Below, piece by piece: positions 7,578 through 12,734 of a stretch of DNA of 12,734 bases. The first letter of the stretch is position 1; every line of letters starts with the position of its first letter. The position numbers and the translations under genes are program-made. The notes beneath the pieces are model-generated. The model was not told where the DNA came from. It saw nothing but the letters and a program-made list of their open reading frames with translations, and searched no databases. Source of the DNA: CALCMJ01 sp964475415 (GTDB lineage Bacteria; Bacteroidota; Bacteroidia; Chitinophagales; Saprospiraceae); assembly GCA_964475415.1 (NCBI GenBank), contig CAYYWZ010000092.1, positions 1 to 12,734 of the forward strand. Reading direction: 5' to 3'.

Positions 7578-8114
7578 TTGAAAACTGAAAATTATTACCT
7601 TAAAGAAATAGTGTCTAAGGATATTGTAAACATTCATAAAGGATTATCTGATTCTGAGGTGACGAAATATTATGATGTTCATTTTTCAACTATTGAGGAG
7701 ACCGAAACTCAGATGGCTTGGTATCAAGAGCTTAAAGAAAAGGGTACTGGATTATGGTGGGGGATATATGGAGTTGAGGATCATAAATTTCGAGGTGCAG
7801 GCGGATTTAATAATTTAGAAAAGAAACATAAAAAGGCCGAAATAGGATTTTGGTTGTTGAGAGAATATTGGGGTAAGGGTATATTAAAAGAAGTAATGCC
7901 TCAGCTCTTTAGCGAAGGTTTTGAAAACATGGATCTAAATAGAATCGAAGGTTATGTCCTAAATGATAATAAGAAGTGCAAAACCGCTTTAGAAAAAATA
8001 AATTTCACTTATGAAGGTACAATGAGAGAGAGTGAAATAAAAAATAATCAATTAGTTAGTATTGATATCTATTCAATCTTACAAAAGGACTGGTCGGTAA
8101 CGGTCAAAGGTTAG
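7578..8114 (+). CDS. GNAT-family N-acetyltransferase (RimJ/RimL type)
   Basis: The 178-residue protein has the layout of RimJ/RimL-like GNAT enzymes, which transfer acetyl from acetyl-CoA to an amine on a protein or small molecule. It opens with TENYYLKEIVSKDIVNIHKG, the family's usual first strand and helix. The acetyl-CoA loop is in AEIGFWLLREYWGKGILKEV (motif A, W-G-K-G), followed by RIEGYVLNDNKKCKTALEKI (motif B region: N-x-x-S/C-x-x-x-L-E-K) and the closing FTYEGTMRES. No ATG lies near the N-terminus; the first internal Met would delete the opening strand, so TTG 7578 is the best start. The frame stays open upstream to 7545 (LNKEIQIKQPN), so a still earlier non-ATG start is possible. No signal peptide is seen, so it is cytoplasmic. 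The substrate is unknown. Confidence 0.85.
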   Translation: MKTENYYLKEIVSKDIVNIHKGLSDSEVTKYYDVHFSTIEETETQMAWYQELKEKGTGLWWGIYGVEDHKFRGAGGFNNLEKKHKKAEIGFWLLREYWGKGILKEVMPQLFSEGFENMDLNRIEGYVLNDNKKCKTALEKINFTYEGTMRESEIKNNQLVSIDIYSILQKDWSVTVKG

Positions 8115-8468
8115 GCACCTAATAAATTATAGAAGTTTAGCTATTGCAAAGAATTTAAACCCTATTATTTATTGGATTTAGGTACTTTTTAGCGTTGAAA
8201 ACCATATAGAGATGTCGCAATAGTTCTCTTTTTGAGACTATATTTCGTTAATATGTTAGGAGCTAGCTTTAACAAGAGGTAAAAACCTATACGATTGGGT
8301 AATCAGGGCTGTTTTCGATATTAAGTTCTTAAAATCTAGAGAAATCATTCTTTTTTAGTCATAATAATTGATATCAAGATATAAAATGCTTAACTTAGGG
8401 ATGAGATAGATATAAAAGGTTATATCTAGGGTTTCTTTGAAATTTTATAAAAACTTAAAGTAAAGTAT
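8115..8468. other. 354-base spacer without a gene
   Basis: All six frames are closed by frequent stops, and I find no tRNA or repeat. The only structure is an AT-rich hairpin at 8407-8428 shortly before the hibernation factor gene. The 5' part contains no clear terminator for the acetyltransferase gene. Confidence 0.6.
8407..8428 (+). promoter_or_regulatory. Perfect 8-bp inverted repeat before the hibernation factor gene
   Basis: TAGATATA and TATATCTA flank the six-base spacer AAAGGT, 40 bases before the start codon. The dyad could be an operator for a repressor, a promoter-overlapping site or a weak leader hairpin. No canonical TAnnTTTG element is present nearby, so the promoter cannot be placed and the role is open. 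Confidence 0.35.
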
Positions 8469-8762
8469 ATGGATATTAAAGTAGATAAAGATCACGTTGA
8501 CGGAAATAATTATTTTGAGAATTATGCCATTGAAAAACTAAAGAAATATTTTGATAACTATTCATTTATAGAATCTATCAAGATTTTTTGTAGAGGGAGT
8601 AAGCACAAATACAAGAAGATAAAGCTTCATATAAGATTAAAAGGTAAAGATGTATTTGTTGAAGCTAGAGGAGGAGATCACGATCACGCTCTAGATGTTG
8701 CTGCTGATAAATTATATAACATTGCTGAAAAGTATAAAACCAAGCATTATAAAAGGGCTTAA
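8469..8762 (+). CDS. Ribosome hibernation promoting factor (HPF/RaiA family, short form)
   Basis: The 97-residue protein matches the short HPF/YfiA type, which binds the 30S decoding and P-site region and shuts down translation in stationary phase or starvation. Visible features are the first helix (FENYAIEKLKKYFDNY), the strands IESIKIFCRGSKHKYKKIKL and IRLKGKDVFVEARGG, and the closing helix HALDVAADKLYNIAEKYK with the basic end TKHYKRA. The lysine- and arginine-rich surface fits rRNA binding. It lacks the C-terminal dimerisation domain of long HPF, so it would not itself join ribosomes into 100S dimers as the long form does. The ATG follows an A-rich leader and an upstream inverted repeat, and a strong terminator follows. 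It appears to be transcribed alone. Confidence 0.85.
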   Translation: MDIKVDKDHVDGNNYFENYAIEKLKKYFDNYSFIESIKIFCRGSKHKYKKIKLHIRLKGKDVFVEARGGDHDHALDVAADKLYNIAEKYKTKHYKRA

Positions 8763-8788
8763 ATAATAAAGAAAATTATAAATTATAA

Positions 8789-8823
8789 GGATAAATCTTG
8801 ACCAAGATTTATCCTTTTTTTTT
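8789..8823 (+). terminator. Rho-independent terminator after the hibernation factor gene
   Basis: GGATAAATCTT (8789-8799) pairs perfectly with AAGATTTATCC (8804-8814) around the loop GACC, and nine T residues follow directly (8815-8823). It lies 27 bases past the stop codon and reads plus strand. Confidence 0.92.
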
Positions 8824-8896
8824 GTTAGTGCTCAAATAGTAAATGAAAATTGGTTAATATAGAGTTAGAATATTTTAATGTTATAGAAACGGAAAA

Positions 8897-9580
8897 ATGA
8901 AATTTAGTGCAATTGCTTTAATGATGTTATTCGGGATATTTTGTTCTTGTGATATAAATAATGAATGTCAAGGATTCGTTGAAGGTCCTGATTATATGGT
9001 GACAGCAAATACGAAATCTTATATAGATAATTATATAGACGTTAGTAAAATTATCTTTTTAGATTTGGTTTCTGAAGAGGAGGTAGAATTTGTTATAGCT
9101 GATCTCGATCAAGGTTTTTTAAACTATTCTGGAATTGGTCCTTGCCCTGATAATCCTAGAGTTACTGCTAACATTAATGGTAATTCGGAATCGATTAAAT
9201 TAGCGTTTTCAAACGCTGATCTCGAGGAGTCCATTATATATTCATTAACTGAATTTCCAAGTATTGTCAGTGCGATAGGTACAGAAGCTGAAGATGCATG
9301 GGAAATATTAATTCAGTATGGTAATATCGAAGACTCACCTCTTACCTCAGAACCAGTCATGGTTTTGGAACTAGATCGCATGGCTTTTAATACAGTTACT
9401 GAAAGTCAAGTGATCGGAGGAAAAACATTTAATGATGTAATTGAAATAAATGAAAGTAATCCTGGGTTTGATCTTCCTAGCAATCCAAGCCTAGAAGTGA
9501 AAATAACAAGAGCAGAAGGCGTGATTTATATTAATGATATAATTAATGAAAGAGAGTTAGTTTATCTTAGGGTAGAATAG
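8897..9580 (+). CDS. Lipoprotein of unknown function
   Basis: The 227-residue protein starts with a short hydrophobic signal (MKFSAIALMMLFGIFCSC), where Cys18 or the preceding cysteine context (FCSC) forms the lipobox, followed by DINNECQG. It should be lipid-anchored in the periplasm or outer membrane. The mature part is acidic and rich in Asp, Glu and Asn. Additional cysteines in NNECQG and GPCPDN could form one disulfide. It has no recognisable catalytic motif and I do not assign a family. Its start lies 74 bases after the terminator of the previous gene, so it has its own promoter. It faces the AhpD-like gene convergently, with a hairpin between them. Confidence 0.75.
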   Translation: MKFSAIALMMLFGIFCSCDINNECQGFVEGPDYMVTANTKSYIDNYIDVSKIIFLDLVSEEEVEFVIADLDQGFLNYSGIGPCPDNPRVTANINGNSESIKLAFSNADLEESIIYSLTEFPSIVSAIGTEAEDAWEILIQYGNIEDSPLTSEPVMVLELDRMAFNTVTESQVIGGKTFNDVIEINESNPGFDLPSNPSLEVKITRAEGVIYINDIINERELVYLRVE

Positions 9581-9688
9581 TACTACTGTTTTTCTTTTAA
9601 ATTCTTCAATAGAATAAAACAGCACTAATAGGTCATGTACTTGGAATTCTTGTAAGAGTCTTTACATAATGAGTTGCTTAGTTATAGA

Positions 9689-9719
9689 AAACAGGTCCAC
9701 TATTATAGCAGACCTGTTT
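9689..9719. terminator. Probable bidirectional terminator between convergent genes
   Basis: AAACAGGTC (9689-9697) and GACCTGTTT (9711-9719) form a perfect 9-bp stem with a 13-base loop, midway between two converging genes. The A/T ends of the stem give short T runs in both directions (four Ts on the minus strand), so it could serve both genes. The T tracts are weak. Confidence 0.55.
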
Positions 9720-9775
9720 GGATTATTGTGTGGTTTCTTTCCGTAGAAATCAAACTGAAGAATGCAGTGCTAATT

Positions 9776-10312
9776 TTATAGCGCTTCAACAGCTGGAAAA
9801 TCAACTGGTACCTGTGTTGTTTTATGTAGATAATTAGAGATCGTCTTATCACCTACTAAACTAATTGTATCGATCAGATTTTCTTTAGTCCAACCTGCTG
9901 CGAAAAAAGCGTCTAAAGACTCCTGACTTGTTGCCCCTCTATTTAGTGTTATGTTTTTAGCAAGTGCAGCTAAGGCATTAAGCTTAGTATCGAAAGATGC
10001 AGAACCAGCTCTTAGTTCTAATATTTGTTCAGGAGTATATCCATTCATTCCGGCAATAGCAGTATGAGCAGAAAGACAATAAGAACATTGATTCACCTCG
10101 CTTACAGCTAGGTTTACTACTTCTTTTTCTTTTGCTTTAAGTGAAGAAGGAGCTCCCGAAAAATCGAGATAATTTTTTAGTGCATTTTCACTATATGCAT
10201 ATGTTGCATATAGGTTAGGAACAAATCCTAATGCGTTTTTCAGATTGTCAAATATACCTTGATTTGTAGGGCTTACTTCATCTCTAGTAGGGACGTCAAA
10301 TGTTGAATTCAT
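9776..10312 (-). CDS. AhpD-like carboxymuconolactone decarboxylase-family protein
   Basis: The 178-residue all-helical protein carries the AhpD active-site signature E-x3-C-x2-C-x3-H, here Glu72, Cys76, Cys79 and His83 in SEVNQCSYCLSAHTAIAG. Members of this group act as alkylhydroperoxidases through the redox-active CxxC pair with a proton relay, or as carboxymuconolactone decarboxylases when the cysteines are missing. With all four residues present, the peroxidase-like role is more likely. The opening TNQGIFDNLKNALGFVPNLY is typical of the AhpD/peroxidase-related subgroup. There is no signal peptide, so it is cytoplasmic. The start follows an A-rich leader on the minus strand, and a candidate TATATTTG promoter element lies 57 bases upstream. 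No adjacent ahpC or regulator gene is seen. Confidence 0.88.
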   Translation of the reverse strand: MNSTFDVPTRDEVSPTNQGIFDNLKNALGFVPNLYATYAYSENALKNYLDFSGAPSSLKAKEKEVVNLAVSEVNQCSYCLSAHTAIAGMNGYTPEQILELRAGSASFDTKLNALAALAKNITLNRGATSQESLDAFFAAGWTKENLIDTISLVGDKTISNYLHKTTQVPVDFPAVEAL

Positions 10313-10368
10313 GATTTTTAATTTTTATAATTTAATAAAAAAGAGATTTTCTCCTTTTTTTCACAATA

Positions 10369-10376
10369 CAAATATA
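10369..10376 (-). promoter_or_regulatory. Candidate Bacteroidota -7 element (TATATTTG)
   Basis: On the minus strand TATATTTG matches TAnnTTTG and would place the transcript start about 50 bases before the AhpD-like start codon, leaving an A-rich leader. No -33 TTTG is visible at the expected distance. Confidence 0.4.
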
Positions 10377-10479
10377 ACGGTAAAGTATAAGAGATTTAAG
10401 GGCTAGAATTCCCGTTGACTTGTATATTTTTCCTTTATTGATATTAGATTTATAGATTAGACTTACTCAGCTATAAATA

Positions 10480-10539
10480 TGTCAATTATTTTTTAGATTA
10501 ATGCTCGTTTGTTTCTTGAGCAGTTTAGAGAAATTGACA
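10480..10539. repeat. Nested inverted repeat
   Basis: TGTCAATT (10480-10487) and AATTGACA (10532-10539) form an outer 8-bp arm pair. Inside it TGCTC (10502-10506) and GAGCA (10518-10522) form a 5-bp stem with an 11-base loop. It could be a folded RNA or a protein-binding dyad. No T tract follows in either direction that would make it a normal terminator. Confidence 0.4.
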
Positions 10540-10633
10540 GTTTTACAAATCGAAAAATATTGTTAAAAGAAGTAATGGAGTTAATACGTTTAGTAAATCA
10601 TTTGCTTCTGAGCATAATTTCCTTTGAAGAGAT

Positions 10634-11068
10634 TTAGGAAAAATAAGATTTATATATATTTTTTCTAGGGTAAAAGCCAATATACATTGCTGGATAAAGG
10701 AATAAAGTGATTAGGAAAAATGGACCTTTAAAAGTCATGTCATCTATGATATAAGAGGTGTCATCTGTGATTTTTTGTACAACATGTTTATGCCGCCAGT
10801 AAGAGAGTGGAAAAGGTAGTTTAACCCCTTCATCTATAAAGTAGCTTTCTTTTTCATCTTCGCTATCTTCTGTAATCTCACTAATCCACTCTGCCTTTAT
10901 AGGACTCAGAAATTTTAGATGGACTATATCACCCTTTTTTGAGCCTGTAAATTCTACGATTTCCATTTTTGCACCTTTAGGCTTTAAAGCTTCAAATAGG
11001 TCTCGATCGAACTTCTTCATGATGTCCTTGTAATTGCCCGTTACTTTCGTTTTTATTTTAATATTCAT
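10634..11068 (-). CDS. SRPBCC-fold (START/Bet v1-like) protein
   Basis: The 144-residue protein looks like a small SRPBCC member, a helix-grip fold with a hydrophobic cavity used to bind or modify lipids, polyketides or other hydrophobic ligands. It opens with a strand and helix (IKIKTKVTGNYKDIMKKFDR), continues with strands such as KMEIVEFTGSKKGDIVHLKF and IKAEWISEITEDSEDEKESY, and has the pattern PFPLSYWRHKHVVQKI followed by SYIIDDMTFKGPF, common in this family. The end is hydrophobic (FLITLFLYPAMYIGF) and corresponds to the long C-terminal helix, with a basic tail RKNIYK. The ligand is unknown. It is a single gene with a long spacer on both sides, and the complete fold is present. Confidence 0.65.
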   Translation of the reverse strand: MNIKIKTKVTGNYKDIMKKFDRDLFEALKPKGAKMEIVEFTGSKKGDIVHLKFLSPIKAEWISEITEDSEDEKESYFIDEGVKLPFPLSYWRHKHVVQKITDDTSYIIDDMTFKGPFFLITLFLYPAMYIGFYPRKNIYKSYFS

Positions 11069-11432
11069 AAAGATGGTAATCTCTTATAGCTACAAAGATT
11101 ATTTTACTTTTCTTAATCTATTAAATCAGGTAAAATTTATAGCATGTAGGTATAACCAATCTTAAATCATATAGTTGTTTGAGATCGAATAAATTAAAAT
11201 ATTAATAACTTTAGTAGTGTATATTAATGATAGACCAAAGGATTCTTTGTGACGTAATATTTTAGAAAGAAAAGCTAATAATGTGAATTTGACAATACAA
11301 TTAGAAGGGATAGGAGCGTTAGCTGTACAGCATTTTGTTACAGTAGGAGAAAATAAAAACGATAAAGTCAATTAAATAGGAACATAACAAGAAAAACCCA
11401 TACTACAATAGCATGCTGTGAGCTACTGCTAT
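11069..11432. other. 364-base spacer with a possible gene remnant
   Basis: No intact gene can be supported. The first about 90 bases hold the leader of the SRPBCC gene (minus strand). Between 11193 and 11375 a plus-strand frame looks protein-like but is interrupted. The last 55 bases carry only a weak 6-bp stem (ATAGCA 11408-11413 with TGCTAT 11427-11432) abutting the amidohydrolase stop. Confidence 0.5.
11193..11375 (+). pseudogene. Possible decayed plus-strand gene fragment
   Basis: The plus-strand frame reads IKILITLVVYINDRPKDSL, meets TGA at 11250-11252, then continues in the same frame with RNILERKANNVNLTIQLEG and IGALAVQHFVTVGENKND to a TAA at 11373-11375. Composition (Asn, Lys, Ile, Val) and alternating hydrophobic residues look like real protein, more so than the opposite-strand 69-codon frame, which is rich in Cys, Pro and Ser. 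There is no ATG in the frame and no family I recognise, so this may be a C-terminal relic or chance. Confidence 0.25.
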
Positions 11433-12536
11433 CTACTTCTCCCACATCCCAGCATCCAATCCAGGAATAACTTTTAGCGCATTCTTGTAATACAATTTCT
11501 CCAAGATATCATCGGGAAGTTCTAAGCCATACATTCTCCAGAAAGCATGATATCTCTTGTAATAGGGGAAATGCTCATCAGCTGTTTCTAGTACTCTGAA
11601 GTAGGTAGGATACTCTTTGGGTTTATAGGAGTCTTTTCCGAACATAACTCTATCCTGATATTTTTCAAAAAACCAATTGGCCATCCTAGGTTGTCTGCCG
11701 AGTTCTGCTATCACAGCTCCGATCTCAACGTACATATTAGGGATGTCATTTAGGAGTTCTCCTAACTTAGCAAGATCATTAGGATACCATCCCATGTGCG
11801 CATTGATGAAAGTTGTGTTAGGATGTTTTCTGAATACGTCATGTTGTTCTGCGATAATCGTTTCCCAACTTGCGGGATTGTCCTTATCTCTTTTTCTACC
11901 CGGACGTAACTTAAGCTCTAACCATCGTTCATTAAGACTATCATGCGGTGACCAGAAAGGCTTAGGATCTGCTGAATGTATGAGCACAGGTATGCCTAAT
12001 TCACCACACTTTTCCCAAACAGCATCTATACGTGGATCGTTTATTTTTACCCTATTGCCTATACTATCAGTATTGGTCATACCTTGGCTCTTATAGATTT
12101 TTAATCCTCTAGCACCATTGGATACATCATATTCTATCTGCTTGACAGTTTCTTCAGTCCAGTCTGGTTCTAGGATAGACTTGATATTTATATTGGTAAA
12201 AACGACAAGTCTGTCTTCATATCCATGGTCCTTTATATTGTCGGTAATATCTTTGAGAGCTCTTCCTCCTCTGCCACTAAGATTGACACATACCTGCATA
12301 TTAAGGGAATCCATCTCTCGGATAAGTTGATCTAGGTCCATATCGGCCATCCTCCAGTGATGACTATGTACATCTATAAAAGGAAACTTTGCATGCTCTA
12401 AAATGTTCTCTGGGACAACGAGGGTAGAGGGTGGATCATAAGCTTCGAAATCTATATTAATATCGAGCGGGCCTCGTCGCTGAGCTGTCAAACTTGTAGT
12501 AATAAGTAGAAATAGGATAAGGATTCTGTATAGCAT
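11433..12536 (-). CDS. Exported metal-dependent amidohydrolase (amidohydrolase-2 / ACMSD-like)
   Basis: The 367-residue protein begins with a Sec signal peptide (MLYRILILFLLITTSLTAQ, cleavage near residue 19), so it should act in the periplasm or outside the cell. The rest is a TIM-barrel of the amidohydrolase-2 family. Metal and catalytic residues expected for the ACMSD-like class are all present in order: FIDVHSHHW (His57, His59) after strand 1, VLIHSADP (His187), FINAHMGW (His247) and MFGKDS (Asp302). The family's usual ending, YYKNALKVIPGLD, is complete. Members hydrolyse or decarboxylate small, often aromatic or lactone substrates with one zinc. Export is less common in this class and is shared mostly by uncharacterised Bacteroidota and Planctomycetes homologues (from general knowledge). 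No transporter or regulator lies next to it, so the substrate is open. Confidence 0.87.
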   Translation of the reverse strand: MLYRILILFLLITTSLTAQRRGPLDINIDFEAYDPPSTLVVPENILEHAKFPFIDVHSHHWRMADMDLDQLIREMDSLNMQVCVNLSGRGGRALKDITDNIKDHGYEDRLVVFTNINIKSILEPDWTEETVKQIEYDVSNGARGLKIYKSQGMTNTDSIGNRVKINDPRIDAVWEKCGELGIPVLIHSADPKPFWSPHDSLNERWLELKLRPGRKRDKDNPASWETIIAEQHDVFRKHPNTTFINAHMGWYPNDLAKLGELLNDIPNMYVEIGAVIAELGRQPRMANWFFEKYQDRVMFGKDSYKPKEYPTYFRVLETADEHFPYYKRYHAFWRMYGLELPDDILEKLYYKNALKVIPGLDAGMWEK

Positions 12537-12734
12537 ATTTATAATTTGTGGTCTAAAGCTAAGAAGAATCTAGAGGATCTCTAAGACTATGGTCTGATTA
12601 GTTTGCATATGGTAAGGACAATAGTAATGTTTTGACAGATAGCAAAATTGTTACAAGGCTTTAAATATTTGTATCAGAATACTATTAGAATTAAATCTAA
12701 AGATTATTTTCATTCCTTGACAGAGATGTCTACT

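Larger units (their letters stand above)
10313..10633. other. 321-base spacer: promoter region and nested inverted repeat
   Basis: The stretch between two minus-strand genes has no credible frame. It holds the leader and a possible -7 element of the AhpD-like gene (10313-10380) and a nested inverted repeat at 10480-10539. I see no clear terminator for the SRPBCC gene. Confidence 0.6.

Noticed and set aside
11162..11371. Minus-strand 69-codon frame in the spacer
   Set aside because: Its residue composition is shadow-like (Cys, Pro, Ser rich), with no family signature. The plus-strand reading looks more protein-like, though it is interrupted.
11677..12330. Two plus-strand frames opposite the amidohydrolase gene
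   Set aside because: They overlap a well-supported minus-strand enzyme with all catalytic motifs, and look like antisense shadows.
12710..12733. Minus-strand end VDISVKE followed by TGA at the right edge, and an ATG at 12726 on the plus strand
   Set aside because: Too little sequence is available to support a partial gene on either strand.
1..12734. tRNA, rRNA, CRISPR array, insertion sequence, attachment site or defence system
   Set aside because: I saw no cloverleaf-like segment, spaced direct repeats, transposase or integrase motif, or defence-type domain on either strand.

Overview
The window is AT-rich DNA from a draft genome (it carries a 100-base run of N). It most likely comes from a member of the Bacteroidota, of the marine Flavobacteriia or Saprospiria kind. 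The evidence is A-rich translation leaders with almost no Shine-Dalgarno sequences, matches to the Bacteroidota -7 element TAnnTTTG, many lipoprotein or Sec signal peptides, and a secreted Asp-box propeller protein with carbohydrate-binding and beta-helix modules. This assignment is inference from gene style. There is no rRNA or marker gene to settle it.

Layout of the left half, all plus strand: the C-terminal end of an unidentified gene (2-196); a small lipoprotein gene interrupted by a two-base shift in a TA repeat (287-816); a glyoxalase/VOC-fold protein (1056-1445); a 1080-residue secreted multidomain protein (1646-4888); and a broken membrane methyltransferase gene of the isoprenylcysteine carboxyl methyltransferase type, which contains the assembly gap and an in-frame TAA (5019-5571).

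Layout of the middle, plus strand: a two-helix membrane protein (5756-6154); a large LOG-family nucleotide-monophosphate phosphoribohydrolase-like protein (6259-7410); a 37-codon ORF that may be an acetyltransferase relic with an 18-base AT palindrome (7431-7544); a GNAT acetyltransferase with a probable TTG start (7578-8114); a short ribosome hibernation factor (8469-8762) with a textbook terminator; and a second lipoprotein (8897-9580).

Layout of the right part, minus strand: an AhpD-like carboxymuconolactone decarboxylase-family protein (9776-10312), an SRPBCC-fold protein (10634-11068), and an exported amidohydrolase of the ACMSD-like class (11433-12536). Between the last two lies a stretch that may hold a decayed plus-strand gene.

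The genes do not form an obvious operon or pathway. Most are single units separated by 100-360 bases of AT-rich spacer. The common thread is generalist envelope and stress functions: two lipoproteins, a secreted adhesin or polysaccharide-binding protein, an exported hydrolase, a peroxidase-like fold, a ribosome hibernation factor and a nucleotide-salvage-like LOG enzyme. I found no defence system, mobile element, CRISPR array, tRNA or rRNA. The most notable signals are the cluster of disrupted reading frames and the LOG protein with an altered PGGxGT motif. I do not see convincing evidence for an undescribed multi-gene system.
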